Positions 10,942-19,038 of a stretch of DNA of 64,000 nucleotides are shown piece by piece. Made by a program: the position numbers and the translations under genes. A model generated the notes under the pieces. That model worked only from the letters and a program-made list of their open reading frames with translations. It was not told the origin of the DNA and did no database searches. Source of the DNA: Raineyella sp. W15-4 (GTDB lineage: Bacteria > Actinomycetota > Actinomycetes > Propionibacteriales > Propionibacteriaceae); contig NZ_CP137079.1 of assembly GCF_033170155.1 (NCBI RefSeq), positions 1,612,001 through 1,676,000 of the forward strand, in the 5' to 3' direction. Positions within the stretch are counted from its first letter, which is position 1. Each line of letters begins with the position of its first letter.

Positions 10942-11244
10942 ATGGCCACTGATTACGACGCTCCTCGTAAGAACGAGGAGGATGTGAGCGAGGACTCGCT
11001 CGAAGCCCTCAAGAACCGTCGCAACGACCAACAGTCGGGCAACGTGGACGAGGACGAGGTGGCGGCCGCCGAGTCGTTCGAACTCCCCGGCGCCGACCTC
11101 TCCCACGAGGAACTGACCGTCAAGGTGCTGCCCAAGCAGCAGGACGAGTTCACCTGCGCCAGTTGCTTCCTGGTGCGCAAGCGCAGCCAGATCGCCAAGA
11201 TCGACGGCGATCTCATCTACTGCACCGACTGCGTCCGCGGCTGA
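10942..11244 (+). CDS. DUF4193 family small zinc-ribbon-like protein
   Basis: A 100-residue acidic protein beginning MATDYDAPRKNEED and ending with a CxxC...CxxC pair (FTCASCFLVRKRSQIA and YCTDCVRG), which is the conserved core of DUF4193. The four cysteines probably bind zinc. The family is near-universal in actinobacteria, and function is not established. The ATG is preceded by GGAAGGCAGG. A strong hairpin terminator follows, so it is probably monocistronic. Confidence 0.88.
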   Translation: MATDYDAPRKNEEDVSEDSLEALKNRRNDQQSGNVDEDEVAAAESFELPGADLSHEELTVKVLPKQQDEFTCASCFLVRKRSQIAKIDGDLIYCTDCVRG

Positions 11245-11304
11245 TCTCCCGCCTGCCGCAGGTCGGTGGGCAGAGGTCGGCCGACGCCGCGGGCCGAGCG
11301 GCAT

Positions 11305-11339
11305 CGAAGGGGCTCAGGTGACCACACCTGAGCCCTTCG
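11305..11339 (+). terminator. hairpin terminator after the DUF4193 gene
   Basis: The stem GGGCTCAGGTG/CACCTGAGCCC (11 bp, 4-base loop) extends outward by CGAA/TTCG with one bulged G. There is no U-tract, as is common at high GC. Immediately after it, CCTTCGTGCGTCCCG and GCTGAGGGTCGA each occur twice in tandem. Confidence 0.7.
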
Positions 11340-11407
11340 TGCGTCCCGTTGGCCTTCGTGCGTCCCGCTGAGGGCTGAGGGTCGACGGGCTGAGGGTCGA
11401 GCTCGGA

Positions 11408-11698
11408 TCAGATCTTCATTGCGATCCGGTGCGGCTTCGGCTTCTTGCCGCCGCGGGACAACAGATAGCGGGTGCCGACCCGCTGTGCCACCACCTGGGC
11501 GACGGCCAGACCGGCGGCGCTGGCCAGAGCCCACAGGATCGCCGCGGTGGCATCGGCCTCCGGATCGGTCGGCTCCGGCGGCTCCTCCCCGGTGACGTAC
11601 TGCCATCCGGCGGTGAGCAGCTTGTGCGTCACCACGGTGGCCGCGGCCCCCGCGACCGCGGTGTAGACCTTGTACACGAGAGCGTCGGCGATGGCCAT
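11408..11698 (-). CDS. DUF4235 family membrane protein
   Basis: A 96-residue protein with two hydrophobic helices (about 8-30 and 50-72) separated by an acidic loop rich in Pro and Glu (TGEEPPEPTDPEAD), and a basic C-terminal tail. This matches the small actinobacterial DUF4235 family; function is unknown. The ATG at 11698 has a GAAGGGA ribosome-binding site. A TAGGAT hexamer about 34 bases upstream is the likely promoter. It is convergent with the DUF4193 gene and divergent from the DUF3093 operon. Confidence 0.82.
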   Translation of the reverse strand: MAIADALVYKVYTAVAGAAATVVTHKLLTAGWQYVTGEEPPEPTDPEADATAAILWALASAAGLAVAQVVAQRVGTRYLLSRGGKKPKPHRIAMKI

Positions 11699-11731
11699 CG
11701 GGATCCCTTCACACGAGCGAGCGATGGGTCC

Positions 11732-11737
11732 ATCCTA
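11732..11737 (-). promoter_or_regulatory. -10 hexamer TAGGAT of the DUF4235 gene
   Basis: TAGGAT on the minus strand, about 33 bases before the ATG at 11698. Unlike most promoters here, this predicts a short leader carrying a ribosome-binding site. Confidence 0.4.
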
Positions 11738-11782
11738 GGGCGGCGGTGCCGTCCTGGAGCAAGGAGATGGTTAGGTAGGTCC

Positions 11783-12226
11783 GTGGCATATCGGGAACGA
11801 CTCCTGCTGTCCTGGTGGTGGATCGTGGTGATCGCCGGGGTGATCCTCTCTGTGGCGGTCGTCTACTTCGTCTACCAGCCGCCGCGGATCGCTGGGGCTG
11901 TCACCCTCGGCCTGGTGGCCCTCGCCGCCGGGGCGGCGGCCGCGGGCAGCATCCGCATCGCGCTCGAGCCGGTCGGCCTGCGGGTGGGTCGCAACCTGGT
12001 GGAGTGGCCGTACGTCGCCGACGCCCGTGCCCTGACAGCGGAGGAGTCGCGGGACCGGCTGGGGCGCGGCGCGGACCCCCGTGCCTTCCTCGTCACCCGG
12101 CCCTACGTCCGCCGGGCGGTCGAGGTGACTCTGGCCGACCCGGCCGACCCGCACCCGTACTGGCTGGTGAGCTCGCGTCACCCCGAGGAGCTCGCCGACG
12201 CGATCCGCCGGGCGGCGCACCGATGA
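11783..12226 (+). CDS. DUF3093 family membrane protein
   Basis: A 147-residue protein starting [13 protein letters not shown] (GTG start), with two adjacent transmembrane helices (about 9-32 and 38-58) and a soluble C-terminal half with the conserved [11 protein letters not shown] and [12 protein letters not shown] segments. This is the pattern of DUF3093, regularly found directly before dut in actinobacteria. Its TGA overlaps the ATG of dut. Function unknown; the conserved coupling suggests it is made in step with dUTPase. Confidence 0.82.
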   Translation: MAYRERLLLSWWWIVVIAGVILSVAVVYFVYQPPRIAGAVTLGLVALAAGAAAAGSIRIALEPVGLRVGRNLVEWPYVADARALTAEESRDRLGRGADPRAFLVTRPYVRRAVEVTLADPADPHPYWLVSSRHPEELADAIRRAAHR

Positions 12227-12738
12227 GCCCGGCCGAGTCGCCACGGCGGGAGGTCGGCACCGAGGGCGAGGAGCGCACGGTCGCGGTCCGGATCGTCCGG
12301 CTGGATCCGGACCTGCCGCTCCCGACGTACGCGCGGGCGCTCGACGCGGGCGCCGACCTGCATGCCGCCGAGGACGTCGACCTGGCGCCGGGGGAGCGCT
12401 GCCTGGTCGGTACCGGCATCGCCCTGGCGATCCCGCCGGGCACTGCTGCTTTCGTCCACCCACGCTCCGGGCTGGCGGCGCGGGAGGGGCTCAGCATCGT
12501 CAACAGCCCGGGTACCGTGGATGCCGGATATCGTGGTGAGGTCAAGGTGTGCCTGATCAACACCGACCGGCACCGGACGATCCGGATCCGTCGCGGCGAC
12601 CGCATCGCGCAGCTGGTGATCCAGCCGGTGCTGCGCGCCGCGTTCACCGAGGTCACCGAACTGCCGGCCTCGGAACGGGGCACCGATGGACACGGCTCGA
12701 CCGGCACCCGGTCGTCCGCAGGACAGGAGAACGCATGA
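12223..12738 (+). CDS. dut: dUTP diphosphatase
   Basis: Hydrolyses dUTP to dUMP and pyrophosphate, limiting uracil in DNA and supplying thymidylate synthesis. All five motifs of the trimeric family are present in order: [10 protein letters not shown] (I), [12 protein letters not shown] (II), [14 protein letters not shown] (III, catalytic Asp), [13 protein letters not shown] (IV) and [10 protein letters not shown] (V, where the usual base-stacking Phe of GFGSTG is His). The 171 residues include about 20 extra at the N-terminus. It overlaps its neighbours on both sides by ATGA (DUF3093 upstream, DUF3710 downstream). Confidence 0.92.
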   Translation: MSPAESPRREVGTEGEERTVAVRIVRLDPDLPLPTYARALDAGADLHAAEDVDLAPGERCLVGTGIALAIPPGTAAFVHPRSGLAAREGLSIVNSPGTVDAGYRGEVKVCLINTDRHRTIRIRRGDRIAQLVIQPVLRAAFTEVTELPASERGTDGHGSTGTRSSAGQENA

Positions 12739-13661
12739 TCTTCGGACGCAAGCGCAAGGCCCGCCGCGACGCCGCGGACCCGGAGGAGGAGCGCCCGGAC
12801 ACGGTGACGGACGCCGACACGACGGAGACCACCGACACCACGGAGACCACCGACACCGAGGCGTCCGCCGCGGCGGACGAGGCCGGTTCCGGCGGGGCAG
12901 CGTCCACCGAGGACGCGACGACGGAGGCCGACCGGCCGGTCGACTGGCGCGGGGCCGAGCCGGAGGATCCGTGGGTCGCGGTGGATGCCCGCGACTGGCG
13001 CCAGGACGGGCCTTTCGACATCGACGAGGTCGACCTCGAGGGCGACCCGGTGGGACGGATGGACCTCGGGGCCCTGGTCATCACGCCGATCGACGGCATG
13101 GAGGTGCGGTTCCAGGTGGAGCAGACCTCCGCCCGCGCGACCGCGGTGCTGCTGTTGCACGACGAGTCCGCGATGGAGCTGAGTGTCTACGCCGCGCCGC
13201 GCAGCGGCGGACTGTGGGCCGAAGTCCGCCAGGAAGTCGCCGAGCTGGCCCGTCAGCAGGGCGGCACGGCCGAACTGGCCGAGGGGCCGTTCGGGGTCGA
13301 GGTCCGCCGGATGATGCCGGTGGTCACCCCGGACGGACAGCAGGGGCTGCAGCCGACCCGGATGCTGATGATCGAGGGGCCGCGCTGGGCCCTGCGCGCC
13401 GTCGTGTACGGCCGGGCTGCGATCGACTACGCCGACGAGGCGGTCACCGCCGAACTGCGTGAGGTGCTCCGCGACACCATCGTCCGTCGCGGCGAGTCGC
13501 CGATGCCGCCCGGGAGCATCATTGCCCTGAGCCTGCCGCCGGAGCTCGACGAGCAGATCCGGTCGGCCACCCAGGCGGAGACCGAGGCCCAGGCCGAGGC
13601 GGAGGGCCAGCGGCGTACGCTGCCCGATCCGACCGGCCAGTCGAGCGCGATCCAGGGCTGA
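12735..13661 (+). CDS. DUF3710 family protein
   Basis: A 308-residue protein with a basic start ([12 protein letters not shown]), a long acidic Thr/Glu-rich linker containing repeated TDTTETT units (residues 20-55), and a folded DUF3710 domain from about 65 to 255 ([29 protein letters not shown], a [14 protein letters not shown] strand and [15 protein letters not shown]). Function unknown; it follows dut in many actinobacteria. Start and dut stop overlap (ATGA). Confidence 0.85.
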   Translation: MIFGRKRKARRDAADPEEERPDTVTDADTTETTDTTETTDTEASAAADEAGSGGAASTEDATTEADRPVDWRGAEPEDPWVAVDARDWRQDGPFDIDEVDLEGDPVGRMDLGALVITPIDGMEVRFQVEQTSARATAVLLLHDESAMELSVYAAPRSGGLWAEVRQEVAELARQQGGTAELAEGPFGVEVRRMMPVVTPDGQQGLQPTRMLMIEGPRWALRAVVYGRAAIDYADEAVTAELREVLRDTIVRRGESPMPPGSIIALSLPPELDEQIRSATQAETEAQAEAEGQRRTLPDPTGQSSAIQG

Positions 13662-13662
13662 C

Positions 13663-14895
13663 GTGGCCGAGGACGCTGAGATGGCCGAGGACACGGTCAC
13701 CACTGTCGGGGTCGGTAGCATCGTCGGGGTCGGTAGCATCGTCGGGCCGGTCGACGTCGGGCCGGTCGCCCACGGCGGCCACTGCGTGGCCCGGCTCGAC
13801 GGCCGGGTCATCTTCGTCCGGCACGCCCTGCCCGGCGAGTCGGTCCGGGTGGCGCTGACCGACACCTCGCACGACCGGTTCTGGCGCGGCGACGCGGTCG
13901 AGATCCTCCGGGCCGCGCCGGGCCGGGTGGCGCCCCGCTGTCCGATCGCCGGACCGGGCAGGTGCGGCGGCTGTGACTTCCAGCATGCCGATCCGGCGAC
14001 CCAGCGCGGACTGAAGGCCGCCGTGCTGCGCGAACAACTGGCCCACCTGGCCGACCTCGACGTCGACGTCGAGGTCGAGCCGCTGCCCGGGGGCGGCTTC
14101 GGCTGGCGCACCCGGATGGCGTACGTCGCCCGGCACGGCCGCGCGGCGATGCGGCTCCACCGCAGCAACGAGCTGATCGACGTCCCGGACGGCGGCTGTC
14201 CGCTGGCCGTGTCCACCCAGCCCGACCCGCACACACTGGCCGCGGCCCTCGGCGATGACGACGATCACGCGCTGCGGGTGGTCACCGCGGCCACCGGGAC
14301 GACCACCGTCCTCGTCGACGGCGTCGTCACCGATGGCCCCGACGAGCTGGTCGAACGGGCCGCCAGCCGGGACTGGCGGGTCGACGCCGAGGGCTTCTGG
14401 CAGGTCCACCCGGACGCCGCCGACACCTTGGCGAGCGCCGTCCTGGAGCCGCTGGCGGCCCAGGACGGGGAACGGGGCTTCGACCTCTACTGCGGTGTGG
14501 GGCTCTTCGCCGGGGCACTCTCCGATGCCGGGGTCCGGATGTGGGGCGTCGAGGTCGACAACCGGGCGATCGAGCTGGCCCGGAGCAACGTCCCGGCGGC
14601 GCGGTTCACCGCCGGCCGGGTCGACCGGGTGCTGCGCCGGATGCCCCGGTCCACCGACCTGGTGGTGCTGGACCCGCCCCGGACCGGTGCCGGCAAGGAC
14701 GTCATCGATGCGGTCGCCGACCGCAACCCCCGGGCCATCGCGTACGTCGCCTGTGACCCCGCGGCCCTGGGCCGTGACCTCGGCCGGCTCCGGCGCCAGG
14801 GCTACGAGCTGGCCTCACTGCGGGCCTTCGACCTGTTCCCGAACACCCACCACGTCGAGTGCGTGGTCATCTGCGTGCCGGCCATCCGGCACTGA
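13663..14895 (+). CDS. TRAM-domain class I RNA (uracil-C5) methyltransferase, TrmA/RlmD-like
   Basis: SAM-dependent methyltransferase of the RNA m5U group. The N-terminal TRAM domain (about 30-85) is followed by iron-sulfur-type cysteines (RCPIAGPGRCGGCDFQHA). The Rossmann fold has FDLYCGVGLFAG, the VVLDPPRTGAGK motif, and VACDPAALGRDL where the catalytic Cys (YVACDP) sits. The GTG start is one base after the DUF3710 stop. Codons 14-27 include a perfect 18-base tandem duplication that doubles GVGSIV ahead of the TRAM domain, so the true start may be lower down. Its last 81 bases overlap the convergent LLM gene. Confidence 0.85.
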   Translation: MAEDAEMAEDTVTTVGVGSIVGVGSIVGPVDVGPVAHGGHCVARLDGRVIFVRHALPGESVRVALTDTSHDRFWRGDAVEILRAAPGRVAPRCPIAGPGRCGGCDFQHADPATQRGLKAAVLREQLAHLADLDVDVEVEPLPGGGFGWRTRMAYVARHGRAAMRLHRSNELIDVPDGGCPLAVSTQPDPHTLAAALGDDDDHALRVVTAATGTTTVLVDGVVTDGPDELVERAASRDWRVDAEGFWQVHPDAADTLASAVLEPLAAQDGERGFDLYCGVGLFAGALSDAGVRMWGVEVDNRAIELARSNVPAARFTAGRVDRVLRRMPRSTDLVVLDPPRTGAGKDVIDAVADRNPRAIAYVACDPAALGRDLGRLRRQGYELASLRAFDLFPNTHHVECVVICVPAIRH

Positions 14896-16281
14896 GGGCG
14901 CCTCATCCGGCACTGCGGCCGCCGTCGCGAACGCGCCGCGGTAACGGGCCGCCGGGTGCCGGTCGGGGAGACGATCGGTGCCGAAGAGCTTCCGACGCAG
15001 GGTGCCCGGCCGGTAGGCCTCCTTGGCGAGTCCGCGCCGCTGCAGGGTCGGCAGGAGCAGCCGGTTGAACTCCTCGTAGCTGCCCGGCAGCCGCCAGTTG
15101 ATGACGTTGATCCCGTCCACCCCGGCGGCCCGGTACTCCGCCAGCACGTCGGCGATCCGGTCCGGTGTGCCGGCCACCAGCCCGCGCCGGATCCGGTCGC
15201 CGACCAGGTCCCCGAGGGTCGGCTCACGGCCGTCGACCGCAGCGCTCACCCAGTCGACGTGGCCCCGGCCACCGTTGTTCGGGATGTCCTTCAGCGGGGT
15301 CTCCGGAGGCAATTGCGAACCGTCCGGGAGGACGCCGAGGGCGGTGTGCAGCTGGTAACCCAGCACGGAACTGTAGGCGGTGTAGTCGGCCAGCTTCGCG
15401 CGGACCTCGTCATCGGTTTCCCCGACGACGAAGGTCAGTCCCTGGAAGAACAGGATGTCCTCCGGCCGCCGTCCGGACGAGCGGGCGAGCCGGCGGGTGT
15501 CGGCGATGTGGCGCCGGGCCACCTCCGGGTTCGGCGTGGTGATGAAGACGGCCTCGGCGTGCCGGGCGGCGAAGGCGATGCCGCGCGGGGACCCGCCGGC
15601 CTGGAACAACAGTGGCGTACGTTGGGGCGACGGCTGCACCAGGTGCGGTCCCTCGACCGCGTAGTGGTCGCTGCGATGGTGGATCTTGTGCACCCGGCGC
15701 GGGTCGGCGTACCGGTTGCCGATCCGGTCCACCAGGACCGCGCCCTCGTCCCAGGACCCCTCCCAGAGCTGGTACAGGACGTCGACGTACTCGTCGGCCC
15801 AGTCGTAGCGGGCGTCGTGGTCGACCAGCCCGGGCAGGTTGAAGTTGCGGGCGGCGTTCTCCTGGGTGGAGGTGACGATGTTCCAGGCCACCCGTCCCGC
15901 GGTCAGGTGATCGAGGGTGGAGATCTGGCGTGCGAAGTTGAACGGCGGGTTCTGCATGATGTTCGAGGTGTAGGCCAGGCCGATGTTCTCGGTCGCCAGC
16001 GCCAGTGCGCTGATCAGCACCGCCGGGTCGTTGGAGGGGATCTGCAGGCCCTCGGTGACGTTGGCGTCGAAGCGGCCGTCCGCCGGACCGTACAGTCCGG
16101 TGACGTCGGCGAAGAACATCGCGTCGAAGAGGCCGTCCTCGAGCGTACGGGCCAGTCCGACCCAGAACTGCAGGTCGTTGAAATCGACCTGGTGGGCGTC
16201 GGGGTGGCGCCATTGGCCATGGTGGATGTGACTGGGGGTGTTCATCAGGAACGCGTTGAAGGCGAGGGGCGTGTCGGTCAT
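14815..16281 (-). CDS. LLM-class flavin monooxygenase, NtaA/SnaA/DszA family
   Basis: FMNH2-dependent monooxygenase of the group that cleaves C-S or C-N bonds (DszA, DmoA, NtaA, SnaA). The 488-residue sequence shows HIHHGQWRHPDA, FWVGLARTLEDGLFDAMFFAD, the TLDHLTAGRVAWNIVTS core and SPQRTPLLFQAGGSPRG, all conserved in that family. It is the last gene of the leftward sulfur operon, 85 bases after an acyl-CoA-dehydrogenase-fold gene with a strong hairpin in the gap. FMNH2 is expected from the FMN reductase at 23.0-23.6 kb. The 3' end reads into the convergent RNA methyltransferase gene by 81 bases, unusually long and possibly reflecting the island boundary. Substrate unknown. Confidence 0.85.
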   Translation of the reverse strand: MTDTPLAFNAFLMNTPSHIHHGQWRHPDAHQVDFNDLQFWVGLARTLEDGLFDAMFFADVTGLYGPADGRFDANVTEGLQIPSNDPAVLISALALATENIGLAYTSNIMQNPPFNFARQISTLDHLTAGRVAWNIVTSTQENAARNFNLPGLVDHDARYDWADEYVDVLYQLWEGSWDEGAVLVDRIGNRYADPRRVHKIHHRSDHYAVEGPHLVQPSPQRTPLLFQAGGSPRGIAFAARHAEAVFITTPNPEVARRHIADTRRLARSSGRRPEDILFFQGLTFVVGETDDEVRAKLADYTAYSSVLGYQLHTALGVLPDGSQLPPETPLKDIPNNGGRGHVDWVSAAVDGREPTLGDLVGDRIRRGLVAGTPDRIADVLAEYRAAGVDGINVINWRLPGSYEEFNRLLLPTLQRRGLAKEAYRPGTLRRKLFGTDRLPDRHPAARYRGAFATAAAVPDEAPSVPDGRHADDHALDVVGVREQVEGPQ

Positions 16282-16319
16282 CCGTGGGTCTCGGTCCGGG
16301 TCGGGGTCAGGAGGGGTCC

Positions 16320-16352
16320 GTGGCCGCCCCCGGCGAGGTGCGGGGCGGCCAC
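16320..16352 (-). terminator. strong intercistronic hairpin (attenuator or partial terminator)
   Basis: A perfect 11-bp stem GTGGCCGCCCC/GGGGCGGCCAC with an 11-base loop lies in the 85-base gap between the ACAD-like gene and the last LLM gene. It could reduce read-through or act as a processing/stabilising site. No U-tract is present. Confidence 0.5.
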
Positions 16353-16366
16353 GTGCTGCGGTCGGC

Positions 16367-17599
16367 TCAGGCGGTGACCGCGTCCGGCTGCGGGATGGGC
16401 GCCAGTGCGGCGTGGATGAACGAGGCGACCGGCACACCGTTCAGCTCGTGGTCACCCACTGTCCGGGCCTGGTGGAAGCTCGGGTTGTTCGAGGAGATGG
16501 TGCGCGCGTTGCGCCACAGCCGATCCAGCTGCCGGGAGGAGGCCGTCGCCGAGGCGCCGCCGACCTCGAAGATCCGCGAGGTGATCCCGAGGACGTCCTC
16601 GATCACGACGGACCACAGCTGGGCCACATACGCCTCGGCACTGTCGAAGTCGAGGTCGGTGATGATGCCCGCGCGGTGCAGCTCGAGGGCGGCACCCACC
16701 CGGCGTGACCCCTCCAGCACACCTGCTCGGACCAGCGTGGTGCGACTCCGTACGGTGCCGACGGTGAACAGGGCCGCCTCGTCGTGGGACGGGGCCACCA
16801 GTGGGTTCCAGGCGTTGCGTGACTTGGCCTGGACGAATCGGACGATCTCGCTGGTCGCCGCCTCGGCGATCCCCACCAGCGCGGACAGCAGATTGAGCTG
16901 GTAGATCGGCCAGATCAGGGTGCGATCGCGGCCGAGCGGGATGACGAAGCGAGGATCGACCGGCACGTCGACGAAGGTCGTCGTTCCCGACGCCGTCAGG
17001 CGCTGACCGAAGCCGTCCCAGTCATCGACGGTGGTGACCCCGGGCTGGGCGGTGCTCACCGCGACGTGGACCAGCGAGCTCTCGCCGTCGGCGCCGACCA
17101 GTTCGGCGGTCACCCGGGTCCAGTCGGCGAAAATGGTCCCGGTGGTGTAGTACTTCCGGCCGTTGAGGAGGAGCTTCCCGTCCCGTTCGACGATGCGGGT
17201 GATCGGATTGCCGTAGTTGCCGGTCTTCTCCGTTTCCGCATTGCCGACCAAGGCCCCGGAAGCGATCTCCCGGAGCCAGAACGACCGGTACTCGGCGTCC
17301 TCGGAGACGAGGACCTCCTCGACGAATCCGATGTGGCCGCGCAGAGCCTGGACGATGTTGCTGTCGGCGGCGGCGACGTCGATCAGGACCTCGGTGAGCT
17401 GGTCGAACCCGGCGCCGAAGCCGCCCTGTTCGATCGGCAGCCGCAGGCGTCCGATCCCGGCTTCGGCGAGTTCCCTGATCTCGGCGAAGGGAAGGCGACG
17501 GTCGCGTTCGCGCTCCACGGCACCCGCGTGGATGCGCTCCAGCAGGGGAGCGAAGCGGGCCCGGAGCTGGTCGGTGGTCGGTGAGCCGGTCGTGGTCAT
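16367..17599 (-). CDS. acyl-CoA-dehydrogenase-fold flavin monooxygenase (DszC-like)
   Basis: The 410-residue protein has the ACAD fold (LRLPIEQGGFGAGFDQL, ADSNIVQALRGH, GNAETE, a KYYTTGTIFADW flavin-site segment and the C-terminal FEVGGASAT / LDRLWRNARTISSNNP block). The RNART-like ending in place of the ACAD catalytic base, and the DDWDGFGQRLTASGTT segment, place it with reduced-flavin monooxygenases such as DszC and SfnB that oxygenate sulfur rather than dehydrogenate acyl-CoA. The ATG has a GGGAGA site. It lies 56 bases after a close paralogue in the same operon. A sulfoxidation/sulfone-forming step is inferred. Confidence 0.82.
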   Translation of the reverse strand: MTTTGSPTTDQLRARFAPLLERIHAGAVERERDRRLPFAEIRELAEAGIGRLRLPIEQGGFGAGFDQLTEVLIDVAAADSNIVQALRGHIGFVEEVLVSEDAEYRSFWLREIASGALVGNAETEKTGNYGNPITRIVERDGKLLLNGRKYYTTGTIFADWTRVTAELVGADGESSLVHVAVSTAQPGVTTVDDWDGFGQRLTASGTTTFVDVPVDPRFVIPLGRDRTLIWPIYQLNLLSALVGIAEAATSEIVRFVQAKSRNAWNPLVAPSHDEAALFTVGTVRSRTTLVRAGVLEGSRRVGAALELHRAGIITDLDFDSAEAYVAQLWSVVIEDVLGITSRIFEVGGASATASSRQLDRLWRNARTISSNNPSFHQARTVGDHELNGVPVASFIHAALAPIPQPDAVTA

Positions 17600-17655
17600 G
17601 TGATCTCCCTGGCAGGTCGGGTGATGGGTGTGGGGACGGTCGGGGTGGCCACCGG

Positions 17656-18939
17656 TCAGCCGGCGGTGCCGACCGTGTACTGGACGGCGCGGTGGCCGCC
17701 GTTGAGCAGGTGCGCGCCGGTGAGCCGGGCGCGGTAGATCAACGGGTTGTGCTGGGCGAGGACCCGGGCATTGCGCCAGTGCCGGTCCAGCCCCCGTGAG
17801 CGGCTCGTCTGGGAGGCGCCGCCGACCTCGAACAGCTGTGTCGCCGCCCGCAGCACCTGCGGAGCGATGGCGAGTTGGGCCTGGTAGGCGCTGATGTCGA
17901 TGGCCGTGAAGTCGTCCTCGGTCGCGGCCCCGGCGGCGACCAGGGCCTGGACGTGCTCCAGTTGGTCGACGAAGGTCCCGAAGGTGGCCCGGGCGGCGTA
18001 CGCCACCGCCGACAACTCGCCGATGATCTGCTGCACCTGCGGGTCGTCGGCGGGCAGGGTCGTGTTCGCGTGGCTGTACGTACGCCTGCGGTGACGGACG
18101 TACTCGACCGTGTCGCGCACGATCGCCTCGGCGATCCCGGTGAGGTTGGCCAGGTGGACCGACTGGGCCAGCGCCTGGGCGTGGCTGGCCTCGCTGCTGT
18201 ACTGCTGGAAGAGCAGCTCGTCCGGGTCGACGGTGACGTCCCGGAACACTGTCGTGCCCGACGCGGTGAGTTGCTGGCCGAAACCGTCCCAGTCATCGGT
18301 CATGGTGATCCCGGGGGCGTCGGCCCGGACCCGGACCCAGACGCTGGTGCCCTCCGGGCCCTCGGCATGGACGTTGATCCAGTCGGCGTAGAGGCTCCCG
18401 GTGCTGTAGAACTTCGTGCCGTCGAGCCGCCATCTCTCGCCGTCACGTGTGACCCTGGTGGTGACCTGGCCGGCGGCATTGTCGGTCTCCGTGACGGCGT
18501 TGCCGACGATCGCACCCGCCGCGATGCGGGTGAGCCAGCGATCGCGGAGCGGATCGCCGGCCGGGCGGAGCAGCACCTGCTCGACCCACAGCAGGTGGGC
18601 ACGGAGTGCCTGGACGAGGTTCGGGTCGGCGGCGCCGAGGGCGACGACGAACGGATAGAACTCGGCGAGGCTCAGGCCGTCGCCGCCGTACTCGACCGGC
18701 ACCCGCAGCCGGGTGTAACCGGCATCCCGCAGTGCCGTCACGGCATCGTGGTCGATGACGTGGTCCGTCTCGCGGTGGACGGCGCCGGCGGCGATCTCCT
18801 CGAACACCGGGGAGAGGCGTTCGCCCGCGGCCCGGACCTCCGGGCGTGGCTCGGGACCGAGGGGCCGGGAGAGGACGTCGCGGTCGGTCCGGGCCAGCCG
18901 GTGCTGAGGTGCGGCGCCGGAGGGGATGTCGGTGGGCAT
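17656..18939 (-). CDS. acyl-CoA-dehydrogenase-fold flavin monooxygenase (DszC-like), second copy
   Basis: This 427-residue paralogue of the downstream gene shares its key segments: LRVPVEYGGDGLSLAEF, ADPNLVQALRAHLLWVE, GNAVTETDNAAG, KFYSTGSLYADW, DDWDGFGQQLTASGTTVF and FEVGGASQTSRSRGLDRHWRNAR. The conserved His-Trp-Arg-Asn-Ala-Arg ending is characteristic of DszC/SfnB-type enzymes. Start ATG at 18939 with an AGGAGA site. Located 99 bases after the DmoA/DszA-like LLM gene, a pairing expected for an oxidise-then-cleave pathway. Two such paralogues in tandem suggest either heterotypic specificity or two successive substrates. Confidence 0.82.
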   Translation of the reverse strand: MPTDIPSGAAPQHRLARTDRDVLSRPLGPEPRPEVRAAGERLSPVFEEIAAGAVHRETDHVIDHDAVTALRDAGYTRLRVPVEYGGDGLSLAEFYPFVVALGAADPNLVQALRAHLLWVEQVLLRPAGDPLRDRWLTRIAAGAIVGNAVTETDNAAGQVTTRVTRDGERWRLDGTKFYSTGSLYADWINVHAEGPEGTSVWVRVRADAPGITMTDDWDGFGQQLTASGTTVFRDVTVDPDELLFQQYSSEASHAQALAQSVHLANLTGIAEAIVRDTVEYVRHRRRTYSHANTTLPADDPQVQQIIGELSAVAYAARATFGTFVDQLEHVQALVAAGAATEDDFTAIDISAYQAQLAIAPQVLRAATQLFEVGGASQTSRSRGLDRHWRNARVLAQHNPLIYRARLTGAHLLNGGHRAVQYTVGTAG

Positions 18940-19000
18940 GGGGTCTCCTGGGATCATCGGGTGGCGGAGCCGCGATGGGTGTTTCGTCACCGCCGCGCGG

Positions 19001-19032
19001 TTCCTGATGGACACGGTTTCTGATGGACAGCG
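19001..19032. repeat. two tandem 16-base units in the gap between the LLM and ACAD genes
   Basis: TTCCTGATGGACACGG is followed directly by TTTCTGATGGACAGCG, 13 of 16 identical. It lies in the untranslated gap of the leftward operon and may be a slippage product. Confidence 0.6.
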
Positions 19033-19038
19033 TGGCGG

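Noticed and set aside
16367-18939. The tandem ACAD-fold genes as fatty-acid beta-oxidation dehydrogenases
   Set aside because: No other beta-oxidation genes are nearby, and the C-terminal His/Leu-x-Arg-Asn-Ala-Arg pattern and WDGFGQ segment are those of DszC/SfnB-type monooxygenases.
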